The translations under genes were made by a program, and so were the position numbers. From CBDFHB01 sp965250115 (GTDB taxonomy: Bacteria; Acidobacteriota; Vicinamibacteria; Marinacidobacterales; SMYC01): 64,000 nt of DNA. Below the pieces are notes generated by a model, which saw only the letters and a program-made list of their open reading frames with translations, did not search any database and was not told where the DNA came from. Every line of letters starts with the position of its first letter. Position 1 is the stretch's first letter. The stretch lies in contig CBDFNJ010000002.1 in NCBI GenBank assembly GCA_965250115.1, positions 3,658,001 to 3,722,000 on the forward strand, in the 5' to 3' direction. Shown here in pieces: positions 9,271-18,158 of the stretch.

Positions 9271-11896
9271 ATCCTTGTGGTCTCGGCTCAGCCTGCAGGC
9301 GAAGATTTTCTTTCTCTCCCTTTCACTCGTCGTCGGTCTCACCGGCGCACTCCTCCTGTTCTCGTATCAACGCGCGACCCGGCTCGCCAACGAGTCGCTC
9401 AGCCGGGCTCTGACCAGTACCCGTCAGCTCTACAAAAATCTCGAGACCGACCGTCTCGAGAAGCTCGCGCTCATCAACTCGGTCCTCGTCGAAAGCCCGT
9501 ACTTCAAAGCGGCGGTCGCGGAGATGGACGCGGCGACGACACTCGATTCCACCCTCGACATGGCCGAGCAGGTCGGAAGCGATTTCATGATCGTGACCGA
9601 CTACGAGGGGAGAATCGTCGCTCGCACGGACGTTCCGACCCAGAGCGGGAGGGATCTCTCGACGACCCCTCTCGTCGGTTATGCACTCGGGGGTGAGAGT
9701 GCCGGCGGTGTCTGGGGCGAAGACGGCCACCTTTACCACGCCGTTTCGGTTCCCTTGCTCGTCGGGCCCGAGCTGCTCGGAGCCGTCGTCACCGGCTACG
9801 AGATTGGCGACGAGCTCGCCCTTTACATCAAGGGCATCGCGGGCTGCGAGGTCGTTTTCTTTTCCGCGACCGAGAACGAGGCCTATCGCGAGACGGGCTC
9901 GACGCTCGCCGAAGCGACGAGCACGCTCCGGGAGTGGGTCGAGGGAGCCTCGATGGCGTCCGCGGAGGAGGACGTCCGGCTGTCGCTCGGAGGGGAGGAG
10001 TATCAGGCGGTCTTCGCCCCACTGACGACCGTCGACGACGAGCCGATCGGTCTGTTCGCGGCCCTGCGCTCGAGAGATCGCGAGCTCGCAGCGTTTCGCT
10101 CGTTTCAGCGCAACGTGCTGCTCGTCGGTGTGCTCGGTATCGGGCTCGCCGTCCTCGCGAGCCACCTGCTCGCGCGTGGCGTGGTCCGGCCTCTCAAGAA
10201 GCTCGTGACCGTCACCGATCGTATTCGCGAGGGCGACTACGGAAGCGACGTCGAGGTCAACTCCGGCGACGAGGTCGGCGCGCTCGCGAAGAGCTTCCGC
10301 GCGCTCCTGGGAGAGCTTCGCGAGAAGCAGGTCATGGAGAAATTCATCTCTCGCTCGGCCGCAGAGATGATTCAGAAGTCCGACGCCGTTTCCGTCGTCA
10401 CCGGCGGGCGCCGGGCAGTCACCGTGCTCGTCTCCGAGCTGAAATCGTACGCCGCCTTCAAGGACGAGAGCGCGGAGCCGAGCGCCGTTCTCGAGCGGGT
10501 GAATCGCGCCCTCGAGCGGCAGGCCGAGCTCGTCGAGCGCTACGGCGGGCAAGTCGACAAGTTCGTCGGCGACCGGATGATGGCCGTCTTCAAGGGGGAG
10601 GACCGGGTCTGGCCCGCGATTCGCTGCGCGATCTCGATCCAGCATCTGCTCGAGGCCGATGGCGACGAAGAGGCGCTCATGCCGGGCATCGGTGTCAGCG
10701 CGGGTGAAGTGATCTTCGGCGCCGTGGGTAGCTCCAATCGGCTCGACTATTCACTGCTGGGGCCCACCGTTCACGTGGCCGAGCGCCTGGCTAGCGAAGC
10801 GCCTCCGGGCGACGTGCTCCTCGCTCAGAACGCCTACGCTCAGGTTCAGGATCGCGCGTCGGCTGAGTCGCTGAAACCACTGAAGCTCCAGGGTATCGAC
10901 GAGGTGATTCCCGTCTACAGCCTCTCGACGGGTACGATTCGGGGGCAGCAGATCGCCTCGTCGCGGACGGACGCCGGGCTTTCGCAGCGGGACGCGCCCA
11001 CGCTCGTGGATGGCACCCAGGAGCCGGCCATGACACTCAGCTCGCTCGAGCCGGGCGCGGTGCTCGGCAAGCGATACGAGATCCGGCGCGTGCTCGGCAG
11101 CGGCGGGATGGGGATGGTCTTTCAAGCGAAGGACCACGACCTCGACGAGCTCGTTGCGCTCAAGGTGCTGCGCCCGGAGATCGCCTCCATGAATCCCAGC
11201 ATTCTGGAGCGTTTCAAGACCGAGATCCGCGTCGCGCGGCGGATCACCCATCGCAACGTCGTTCGGACTTTCGACTTCGGCGACGCCAATGGCATCAAGT
11301 TCATCAGCATGGAGTTCGTTCAAGGCATGACGTTGAAGCAGCTCATTCGCAGCAAAGGAGCCCTGCCGATCAGCGTCGGCCTCCAGATCGCGAAGCAGGC
11401 ATGCAACGGTCTCGTCGCCGCTCACGAGCAGGGCGTCGTCCACCGCGACGTCAAACCGCAGAACATGATGCTCACGCCGCAGAGCGAAGTGAAGATCATG
11501 GATTTCGGCATCGTACGCGAAAACGGCGAATCGAGCATGACGCAGACCGGGCTGGTGATTGGCACACCCGACTACATGTCTCCCGAACAGGCGGAGGGCA
11601 AGGCGGACCTGGATCAGCGAAGTGACATCTATTCGTTCGGGGTGGTGCTCTACGAAATATTCACGGGGTCGACGCCGTTCAAGGGAACGACGCCAATGGG
11701 CGTCGCGATGCAGCACATCCAGGATGCGCCTCCGATACCGCGAAGCCTGAACTCGCAGCTCCCGTCGGACGTCAAGCAGCTCATCCTGCGCTGCATGCAG
11801 AAAGCCCCGGACCAGCGGCATCAGAAGATGGCGGACGTCCAGGCCGAACTCTTTCGCGTCTCGGCCGCGGTGTCCCGCCAGAGCGCCACGGCTTGA
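9257..11896 (+). CDS. Membrane sensor: Cache-like domain, HAMP, class III nucleotide cyclase domain and Ser/Thr kinase in one chain
   Basis: An 879-residue protein with: TM1 about residues 14-36; a periplasmic Cache-like sensor to about 284 (DFMIVTDYEGRIVARTD, GHLYHAVSVPLL); TM2 about 286-310; HAMP about 311-362; a class III cyclase homology domain about 385-575; a linker; and a Hanks kinase about 605-870. The kinase has LGSGGMG, VALKV, VVHRDVKPQN, MDFGIV and GTPDYMSPEQ and looks active. In the cyclase the second metal Asp (KFVGDRMMAVF) is kept, but the first metal Asp is Glu (VSELKSY) and the transition-state Asn is His (GPTVHVAERL), so cyclase activity is doubtful. GTG start inside the cupredoxin gene end. 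This is an uncommon fusion, presumably linking a periplasmic signal to protein phosphorylation. Confidence 0.9.
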   Translation: MASTESLWSRLSLQAKIFFLSLSLVVGLTGALLLFSYQRATRLANESLSRALTSTRQLYKNLETDRLEKLALINSVLVESPYFKAAVAEMDAATTLDSTLDMAEQVGSDFMIVTDYEGRIVARTDVPTQSGRDLSTTPLVGYALGGESAGGVWGEDGHLYHAVSVPLLVGPELLGAVVTGYEIGDELALYIKGIAGCEVVFFSATENEAYRETGSTLAEATSTLREWVEGASMASAEEDVRLSLGGEEYQAVFAPLTTVDDEPIGLFAALRSRDRELAAFRSFQRNVLLVGVLGIGLAVLASHLLARGVVRPLKKLVTVTDRIREGDYGSDVEVNSGDEVGALAKSFRALLGELREKQVMEKFISRSAAEMIQKSDAVSVVTGGRRAVTVLVSELKSYAAFKDESAEPSAVLERVNRALERQAELVERYGGQVDKFVGDRMMAVFKGEDRVWPAIRCAISIQHLLEADGDEEALMPGIGVSAGEVIFGAVGSSNRLDYSLLGPTVHVAERLASEAPPGDVLLAQNAYAQVQDRASAESLKPLKLQGIDEVIPVYSLSTGTIRGQQIASSRTDAGLSQRDAPTLVDGTQEPAMTLSSLEPGAVLGKRYEIRRVLGSGGMGMVFQAKDHDLDELVALKVLRPEIASMNPSILERFKTEIRVARRITHRNVVRTFDFGDANGIKFISMEFVQGMTLKQLIRSKGALPISVGLQIAKQACNGLVAAHEQGVVHRDVKPQNMMLTPQSEVKIMDFGIVRENGESSMTQTGLVIGTPDYMSPEQAEGKADLDQRSDIYSFGVVLYEIFTGSTPFKGTTPMGVAMQHIQDAPPIPRSLNSQLPSDVKQLILRCMQKAPDQRHQKMADVQAELFRVSAAVSRQSATA

Positions 11897-12000
11897 CCCG
11901 CAGTGGCGTGGCCGAGTGGCTGGCTATCGGAGTTACTGCTAGACTGTGCCGTTCGAAGGTCGGCAAAGACGGGGGAATTGGATTTCCTCGAGGAGGAAAG

Positions 12001-13590
12001 ATGAAGGGGTTCCAAGTGATTGGTGTCGCGTTCCTCGTGCTCGCTGTCACTGTGGGTACGGTGGCAGCTCAGGGTGATGACGTCGGAACGCTCGTTTTTC
12101 CGACATCGACGAAATCACCCGAAGCGCAGGCGCGGTTCCTGCGTGGCGCGGCCATTTTGCACAGCTTCGGATGGAAGCAGGCCATTACCGAGTTCCAGGC
12201 GGCGCAGAAGCTGGACCCGGACTTCGCCATGGCCTACTGGGGTGAGAGTCTTTGCTACAACCATCCGCTGATCGGCGACAGGGATCTGGATTCGCCTCGT
12301 GCAGTCTTGAAGCGGTTGGGAGCAACGCCTAGAGAGCGGCTTGCGAAAGCGCCCACGGATCGGGAGAAGGGTTTTTTGCAAGCGGTCGAGCTTCTGTGGG
12401 CCGAAGCAGATATCGCCGAGCGCAAGATTGGCTACATGGAATCCATGCGAAGTCTCTACGAGAAATACTCCAAAGACGACGAGGTCGCTTCGCATTACGC
12501 GCTGGCGACAATCGCCGCCGTGCGCCCTACCGGTGACACTACCTCCCGGATGTACGTCGAGGCCGGGGCGATCGCCCTGGAAGTGTTCGGGCGGAATCCG
12601 AGTCACCCCGGTGGCGCTCACTACACCATTCATGCTTTCGACGACCCGGTGCACGCGCCGCTGGCGCTTCCCGCCGCCCATCGCTTCGCGGAGATTGCGG
12701 AAGCCGTATCGCACGCGCGTCATATGCCATCGCACATCTTCATTCAGCGCGGCATGTGGGAACGGGTCTCGATATCCAACCAATCCGCTTACGAAGCTGC
12801 CATCAACCTGTGGGAGCCGGGAGACACCATGGGTGGTGCGCTGCACGCGCTTGAGTGGGGGCAGTATGGCGATCTGCAGCGCGGCGACTACGCCAAAGCC
12901 AAGACCTGGATGGAAAGGCTCGAGGAGCTGAACGAGAAGAGAGGCTCGCAAGCTCGCGGTGTGTCGGCCGTGCCGCTGGTGAAAGCGCGCTACGTTCTGG
13001 AGACGGAAACGTGGGACGTTAAGCCGGTGACTGAGAAGTCGTCCGCGCACGAGCTTCTGGCGACGGGTATCAGCGCCTACCATACCGGAGACAAGGCGAC
13101 GCTCGAAAAAGCCGCCGGTCAGATCCGTGTCGTAGCCGACAAGCAAGCGGCGGACATGTCGCTGTACAACCGAGTCGCGAAACCGACGCGCGTCGCGCAG
13201 CACGAGGTCGAGGCGCTCGACGCACTGGCAAAGGGTGACAAGATGGGCGCCGTCGAGCACCTCAAGAAGGGCGTGGAGCTGGCCGAAAGCATGGGTCGAC
13301 CCAATGGGCCTGCCACACCGTTGAAGCCCGTGCACGAGATCGCCGGAGAGGTTTTCTTGGAGATCGGCCAGCCGGAAGAGGCCGCGCTGTTCTACCAGGA
13401 GTCGCTTCTGCGCACGCCCAACCGGCCCCTGTCCGTTCGTGGACTGGCCCGCGCTCATGCGGCGATGGGCAATCGCTCGCTGGCCAGCGAGCAATATCGG
13501 AAGCTCCAGAACATCTGGAGCGGGTATTCTGTGCCGGGTCTGAACGAGGTGTCGGACTATCTCACTTCAACGGATGCCGAAGGTCAATAA
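12001..13590 (+). CDS. Exported TPR-repeat protein
   Basis: The start is ATG 12001, preceded by GAGGAGG 5 bases upstream; the frame extends further upstream but overlaps the kinase gene. The 529-residue product has a signal peptide (VIGVAFLVLAVTVGTVAAQG) and helical repeats: SFGWKQAITEFQAAQKLDPD near the N-terminus, GALHALEWGQYGDLQRGDY in the middle, and IGQPEEAALFYQESLLRTPN near the C-terminus. Conserved HIFIQRGMW and HYTIHAFDDP segments recall a family of secreted TPR proteins of unknown function. It probably acts as a periplasmic scaffold. The last 34 codons and downstream hairpin are duplicated at 15133-15286. Confidence 0.85.
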   Translation: MKGFQVIGVAFLVLAVTVGTVAAQGDDVGTLVFPTSTKSPEAQARFLRGAAILHSFGWKQAITEFQAAQKLDPDFAMAYWGESLCYNHPLIGDRDLDSPRAVLKRLGATPRERLAKAPTDREKGFLQAVELLWAEADIAERKIGYMESMRSLYEKYSKDDEVASHYALATIAAVRPTGDTTSRMYVEAGAIALEVFGRNPSHPGGAHYTIHAFDDPVHAPLALPAAHRFAEIAEAVSHARHMPSHIFIQRGMWERVSISNQSAYEAAINLWEPGDTMGGALHALEWGQYGDLQRGDYAKAKTWMERLEELNEKRGSQARGVSAVPLVKARYVLETETWDVKPVTEKSSAHELLATGISAYHTGDKATLEKAAGQIRVVADKQAADMSLYNRVAKPTRVAQHEVEALDALAKGDKMGAVEHLKKGVELAESMGRPNGPATPLKPVHEIAGEVFLEIGQPEEAALFYQESLLRTPNRPLSVRGLARAHAAMGNRSLASEQYRKLQNIWSGYSVPGLNEVSDYLTSTDAEGQ

Positions 13591-13640
13591 ACTGACTTAG
13601 CACGCCACGCGAGGGCGGAGGCTTTGAAGCTTCCGCCCTC
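13486..13640 (+). repeat. Direct repeat copy A: 3' end of TPR gene plus terminator
   Basis: This 155-base stretch, the last codons of the TPR gene and its downstream hairpin, recurs at 15133-15286 at roughly 88 percent identity by hand alignment. The two copies bracket the M20 peptidase gene in the same orientation. Confidence 0.85.
13611..13640 (+). terminator. Hairpin terminator after the TPR gene
   Basis: GAGGGCGGA on the left arm pairs with TCCGCCCTC on the right arm, with inner GCTT/AAGC pairing, 20 bases after the TPR stop. There is no strong U-tract. The same hairpin is present in the duplicated copy at 15257-15286, which supports a conserved transcript-end function. Confidence 0.6.
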
Positions 13641-13749
13641 TTCGCGCAAGGTCATGGCGGACGCACACGGCGAAAGTCAGCGCGGGGAATTGCCATAGGT
13701 CCGGCTGCATGCGCCGGATTCTAGCCGCTCATAGTGCCTGCGCCACCTC

Positions 13750-15009
13750 TTATCTTGATTCGCCACACCAATCTAAGATGGAGGCAGCCAGAATCTTGGT
13801 CGCCATTATTACATCATCTACCGCCACCCACTCATTGTTGGCATGCATCTGTTCCGTCTTTCCCGGTCCGAAGATGACCGTCGGTGTTTGGCCAGGCATG
13901 TTCAAGAATCGAATATCGGCCGCTCCCTCCCGGCCGCAGATTTCCGGTTCGTGCCCAGTTAACTCCCGAAACTTACGAGCTATTGTTTGGACAATTGGGC
14001 TGTCCACTGGTATTTCGGAAGGCACAGCAAAATACCCGGTAAAAACAATTTCCGGTGGATGTTCGGCCAGCCAAGAATCGGAGGCGACGTATTCCCGGAC
14101 AAAAGATGTGAATTCAGCTTTGACAGTATCAGAATCTTCGCCCGGCACCGTGGCAAGGCTACCTTTCAGAAGTGCAGTGTCGGGGAAGGCGCTGTTGTAA
14201 CTGCCCGCCTCGAATGCACCCACCATGCAAGGAATCGCATTCTTGATGTTCGGATAAAGTGGATGGCTCGACCTAGACATGCGGAGCTTTTCGAATTCGG
14301 CGACGGCTCGAAGCACGGGGTAAGCCTTTTCAATGCCATTGACACCTTCCCACTGGCGCTGAATACCTGCTGCTTTGCCCCTAACCGTAATTTCAAACCA
14401 GATGCGCCCAATGGATGCTGGCTGGACCTTCATGCTGCTGGTCTCGCAGCAAATTCCTGCGTCCGCCTTGTACCCTCGCATGACGCAATCTAGCGTGCCG
14501 TTTCCGCTAAGCTCTTCATCCACGACGTATTCCAGTATGACGTCGCCGGCCAGTTTGACACCAGAACGGACCACGGCTTCTACAGCCATAGTCATAGCGG
14601 CAACGCCCGCTTTCATGTCCGAAGTGCCACGGCCATAGATCCGGCCGTCAGCCAAATCTCCAGACCAGGGTCCGTGCTCCCAGGCTTCTTTCGCACCAGC
14701 GGGAATAACGTCAACGTGTCCATTGAGCAGTAGGGACCGGCCGCTGCTATTCCCCTTTAGGGTAGCGACCACGTTCGGGCGGCCTTCGTATCCGCGAGAA
14801 ACTGGAACATAGGCAGGATGTTTCTTAAGAGCCTCCCAGTCCGGCTCGAATACATCGACAGCAAGCCCTAAATCCGCCATCTTCTCGGCAATAAACTTCT
14901 GGATCTCCCCTTCGCTACCGGTCACGCTGGGGTAAGCGATGAGTTGCTGCAAGAATATGATGACATCCTTCGACATCGAATCAACAGTATCCAAAACAGT
15001 TTCTTTCAC
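13750..15009 (-). CDS. M20 family metallopeptidase/deacylase (ArgE/DapE-like)
   Basis: A 419-residue cytoplasmic enzyme. The di-zinc motifs are GHVDVIPAG (His, Asp), GRGTSDMKAGVAAM (bridging Asp), VDEELSGNG (catalytic Glu pair), CCETS (metal Glu) and a C-terminal QMHANNEW His. The lid-domain insertion is present, so the length fits ArgE/DapE deacylases or related amidohydrolases; the substrate is not predictable. The start is GTG at 15009, with AAGGAGG 5 bases upstream. The gene is visibly more A+T-rich than its neighbours, runs opposite to them, and sits between two copies of the TPR gene tail, all of which point to acquisition by transfer into a duplicated TPR locus. Confidence 0.92.
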   Translation of the reverse strand: MKETVLDTVDSMSKDVIIFLQQLIAYPSVTGSEGEIQKFIAEKMADLGLAVDVFEPDWEALKKHPAYVPVSRGYEGRPNVVATLKGNSSGRSLLLNGHVDVIPAGAKEAWEHGPWSGDLADGRIYGRGTSDMKAGVAAMTMAVEAVVRSGVKLAGDVILEYVVDEELSGNGTLDCVMRGYKADAGICCETSSMKVQPASIGRIWFEITVRGKAAGIQRQWEGVNGIEKAYPVLRAVAEFEKLRMSRSSHPLYPNIKNAIPCMVGAFEAGSYNSAFPDTALLKGSLATVPGEDSDTVKAEFTSFVREYVASDSWLAEHPPEIVFTGYFAVPSEIPVDSPIVQTIARKFRELTGHEPEICGREGAADIRFLNMPGQTPTVIFGPGKTEQMHANNEWVAVDDVIMATKILAASILDWCGESR

Positions 15010-15132
15010 CTAACCTCCTTCAAACTTATGAATCTCAGGATTGTTGTAAATGATATATCAGGCGTTAATTGGTGTCAGTCGCAAAGCACAGACCAGGCAG
15101 ATTGCCTTCATTGTTGCAAGCTCCGTTCGACA

Positions 15133-15286
15133 AGCGAGCAATATCGGAAGCTCCAGAACATCTAGGGTGAGTATTCTGTGCCAGGTTTGAAAGAGGTGTC
15201 GGACTATCTCGCTTCAACGGACGCCGAAGACAATAAACTGATCCAGCACGCTTCGCGAGGGCGGAGGCTGAGAAGCTTCCGCCCTC
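15133..15286 (+). repeat. Direct repeat copy B: decayed 3' end of a second TPR gene
   Basis: Translated, it matches the C-terminus of the upstream TPR protein (EQYRKLQNI, then a TAG, then YSVPGLKEVSDYLASTDAE), followed by the same terminator hairpin at 15257-15286. The original TPR stop codon is not kept: the frame runs on into the downstream sequence. It appears to be the remaining tail of a tandem paralogue whose body has been lost or replaced by the M20 gene. The flanking stretches 15010-15132 and 15287-15447 hold no recognisable gene. Confidence 0.8.
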
Positions 15287-15447
15287 AGTCTTCTGATTCT
15301 GGCTGCGTTTATCGAGATCTCAACCGACTTGACGCTCGCATGGGGAAGGAGAACCACCAGGCGTCGCGACACAGTCATGGAGCTTGCTGTATAGTCCTGC
15401 CAGAAGTGAGACGTGCCTATGTCCACTAGCAGATAGATCGAAGTGTT

Positions 15448-17031
15448 ATGCGCATTTTCCTAATTCACATTCGCGACCCTCAGTTCTACGCACTGCCTGC
15501 GAAGACCGCTGCCCGGAACGGCAACATTCGAGTGATGGGCTTCCCTCCCATTGGCATTATGTCGCTCTCCGCCGTACTCAAACGCGACGGTCATGAGTGC
15601 GTCATGTTCGACCAGGCCAATCCGGAAACGCCGAACGACGTCATCCTGGAGGAGATCCGACGACAGCTGCCGGAACTGGTGGGCTTGAGCTTTCTGAGCA
15701 CCACAAGCTACCCCTATGCGAAATTGCTCGTCCGACAGATTCGAGCAACTGATTCAGCGGTACGAATCGCTTTCGGCGGGGTCTTCGCCACCTTGAATGC
15801 CGAGCGGGTGAAGCTGCAATGTCCCGAAGTCGACTTCGTGTGCCGTGGTGACGGCGAGCAATTGATTCTGGACCTCGTGGAACGATTGGACGACCCCACC
15901 GGCGTCGCCGGAGTCACCTGGGTCAAAGACGGCGAGCTGGTTCACAATCCCGACCGGCCTCTGGACCGCGATCTCGACCAGTGGCCTTTCCCCGACCGAG
16001 ATAGTCTCGCGCTGGATTTCGTCGAGTCGATGCCTCTCGACGTCCCTGCCGTCCTGTCCCTGGAGCGGTTTACCACCATGCAGACCTCGCGCGGTTGCCC
16101 CTGGCCCTGCGTGTTCTGTGATATTCCGGTCTTCAGTGAAGGGAAGTGGCGCTCGCGCAGTCCCGAGCATGTCGTAGCGGAGCTCGACCACCTGCAGGCA
16201 TTAGGCTACGGATCGGTCTATTTCGTGGACGACCACTTTCTGCTGCAACCCAAGCGGATCGAGGCCATCTGCAAGGGAATCAATGATAGCGGCATCACGA
16301 TCGAATGGGGCTGCGAAGGGCGCGTCGACTCGGTATGCCAACACCTTTTTCCAGCCATGGCCAAGGCCCACTGCCGGACGCTCATGCTAGGGATCGAGAG
16401 CGGCAGCCAGAAGGTTCTCGACCGGCTCAAGAAGGAGCAGACGCTCGCCGAGGTCGAGACCACCGTGAGCAATGCCAAAGCGGCCGGAATCGAAATCGTG
16501 CACGGGTTTTTCGTCGTTGGGAGCCCGGACGAGACGGCCGAAGACGTCCGCGCCACGTTCGACTTCGCCTCGAGGCTTGCTTTAGACACCTTCGGCTTCA
16601 ACCGCCTGTGCGTCTACCGCGGCACCCCCCTCTGGCATGAGTACGTCGAGCGCGGCCTCGTTGACGACGCGAACGATTGGTACAAGTATTTCAAGTGCAC
16701 CGAAATCGACCCCACCTGCCTGTCCGGCGAGGCGGTGAACGCCGAGCGCTCGGCCGGCTTGCGACGTTTGTTCCGCTACAAAATCAGGCACTATCCGCTC
16801 CAGACCCTCCGCCTGCTGTGGCGTTTTCTCCGTCATATGCCGATACGCGACGTGGCCTACCTGATCGTCAAGCCGTTTCTCGGAGCGAAGCGCGGAGAGA
16901 CCAAGGCCGAGGTGATGTCGCGTGCCGTCGAGCACAGGGCGTCCAAGGATGCGGCGGCAGATCTCACGAAGGTGAGCGACGACATCCTCTTGAAGACATA
17001 CGACTCACAGCCCGAGCGCCGCGCCCAATAG
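15448..17031 (+). CDS. Cobalamin-binding radical SAM protein (BchE/P-methylase type)
   Basis: A 527-residue cytoplasmic enzyme. Residues 1-150 form a Rossmann-like B12-binding domain, followed by a radical SAM TIM barrel with the [4Fe-4S] motif in TSRGCPWPCVFCDIP (C-x3-C-x2-C, about residue 220). SAM-binding features appear as GYGSVYFVDDHF and MLGIESGSQKVLDRLKK. The C-terminal 100 residues are basic and helical. Family members carry out methyl transfers to unactivated carbon or ring rearrangements in lipids, cofactors and natural products; the substrate here cannot be predicted. It stands alone between the TPR-tail repeat and a convergent DinB gene, with no obvious biosynthetic partners. Confidence 0.9.
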   Translation: MRIFLIHIRDPQFYALPAKTAARNGNIRVMGFPPIGIMSLSAVLKRDGHECVMFDQANPETPNDVILEEIRRQLPELVGLSFLSTTSYPYAKLLVRQIRATDSAVRIAFGGVFATLNAERVKLQCPEVDFVCRGDGEQLILDLVERLDDPTGVAGVTWVKDGELVHNPDRPLDRDLDQWPFPDRDSLALDFVESMPLDVPAVLSLERFTTMQTSRGCPWPCVFCDIPVFSEGKWRSRSPEHVVAELDHLQALGYGSVYFVDDHFLLQPKRIEAICKGINDSGITIEWGCEGRVDSVCQHLFPAMAKAHCRTLMLGIESGSQKVLDRLKKEQTLAEVETTVSNAKAAGIEIVHGFFVVGSPDETAEDVRATFDFASRLALDTFGFNRLCVYRGTPLWHEYVERGLVDDANDWYKYFKCTEIDPTCLSGEAVNAERSAGLRRLFRYKIRHYPLQTLRLLWRFLRHMPIRDVAYLIVKPFLGAKRGETKAEVMSRAVEHRASKDAAADLTKVSDDILLKTYDSQPERRAQ

Positions 17032-17074
17032 CTTTGGTGGTTGCCCCAGTCGCTTGTTGAAGTGTTTAGATCTG

Positions 17075-17410
17075 CTATCGCCCCGGCGGGCCAAGGGGGC
17101 TCTCTGGACAATCGGTGCGCTCCACGGTGTAGGTTCCGCCCGCAATCTTCCAGCCATCGTGCGTTCTCACGAGCTGGAAGGCGTCGATGCCGCAGTGGCT
17201 GAACTTCCCGTCTCGATGGAAGTCGTAGCGGGTCCACGCGACCGCGATGTCCTGATGAATCATCACCTTCGGTTCCCACATCCTCTCGAGGACCCGTTCT
17301 CGCCGGGAGCCGGTCGACGAAGTCTTGATTGGAAAAGCTGCGGATGGAATCCGCGACGAGCTCGGCGCCACTGGCGGAGTTCGTCCTGCGCGTCGTGAAA
17401 GCACTCTCGC
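17075..17410 (-). pseudogene. SnoaL/NTF2-like (DUF4440-type) protein, 5'-frameshifted
   Basis: The C-terminal half is typical of small NTF2-fold proteins: RVLERMWEPKVMIHQDIAVA, a WTRYDFHRDGKFSHCGIDAF segment, and a GWKIAGGTYTVERTDCP segment. Upstream of about 17300 the plausible N-terminal sequence (SGAELVADSIRSFSNQDFVD) is in a different frame, so the gene has lost a base and no good start remains. NTF2-fold proteins of this size are usually enzymes or binding proteins of unknown substrate. It lies directly downstream of the DinB gene on the same strand, probably a former two-gene operon. Confidence 0.6.
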
Positions 17411-17417
17411 TGCAGCA

Positions 17418-17936
17418 CTAGTCGGCTTTCGGCGGGACGCCGGCGAAAACGTTGACGCGAGGCTGCGGGTTGCCGTTGAGCCGTCGCCAGGCATTAATGT
17501 GGCCGACGCGAGTCAGCGCGTCCGATAGCGGGCCGTTCAGAATGAACCAGACAGGAAACCGAGAGCCATCACGCTTCAGGACCCCGTGGGTCGCGAGCTC
17601 TTCGTCGGAGACGCTATCGAGTTGCTGACGGACTCGACGCAAGCATTCGAGAGTCCGGTCACGAAGCTCTCTCGCGTCCTCCGTTTCGATGGAATCCCGT
17701 TCACTCGCGTCGAATACGCATTGCTTGACCATGTTAGCAAGGTGAAGGACGTGTTTCAGGAGCTCGCGCATCGACATGCTCTCGGGTCCGGGACGAAAAT
17801 CGAAGTCCTCGTCGCAAAGTCCCTCCGTCGCCCAGTAGTAGCGAAACGCGAGCCCGTCCACGACTCTGGCGAAAACGGAGGCGCCGGTGAGCTTTTCCGG
17901 TGCCGATGAGATCTCGTATCCGAAACGTTCCGTCAT
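17418..17936 (-). CDS. DinB-superfamily protein
   Basis: About 172 residues from the ATG at 17936; an in-frame start 12 codons upstream is less likely because it adds a basic leader. The protein is a four-helix bundle with His residues at the DinB metal positions: ELLKHVLHLANMV in helix 2 and LTRVGHINAWRRLNGNP in the last helix. DinB/YfiT proteins are metal-binding bundles that include thiol-dependent S-transferases (bacillithiol, mycothiol); the substrate is unknown. A WFILNGPLSDALT segment is typical of the family's C-terminal helix. The stop at 17418 is next to the NTF2-like remnant. Confidence 0.8.
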   Translation of the reverse strand: MTERFGYEISSAPEKLTGASVFARVVDGLAFRYYWATEGLCDEDFDFRPGPESMSMRELLKHVLHLANMVKQCVFDASERDSIETEDARELRDRTLECLRRVRQQLDSVSDEELATHGVLKRDGSRFPVWFILNGPLSDALTRVGHINAWRRLNGNPQPRVNVFAGVPPKAD

Positions 17937-18129
17937 AACTCGTCTCCGCGGGACGGCAAAGGGTATCACCAAGCGGCTGCTACGATGGGTTGCCTTCGCC
18001 CGGACGCAACGATAGTTTCAGTTCCCACTCGGGTTCATGTTCACGACACGCCGACATTTCCTTGCCAAAAGATATGATCGGAATCTCGTACTTGTCATAT
18101 TGACGGTGCGGCGAGTACCATCACGTCGG

Positions 18130-18148
18130 CTATTTTTTAAAAAAATAG
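18130..18148. promoter_or_regulatory. A/T palindrome upstream of the TonB receptor gene
   Basis: CTATTTTTT/AAAAAAATAG forms a near-perfect 19-base palindrome ending 10 bases before the receptor start, and the AGGGAGA ribosome-binding site follows directly. In this GC-rich context so A/T-rich a block may be part of a promoter or an operator. No protein can be assigned. Confidence 0.3.
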
Positions 18149-18158
18149 GGAGAGCGTG

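Noticed and set aside
12115..13494. 459-codon minus-strand frame opposite the TPR gene
   Set aside because: No domains, Arg/His/Leu-rich shadow; the TPR gene on the plus strand has RBS, signal peptide and repeats.
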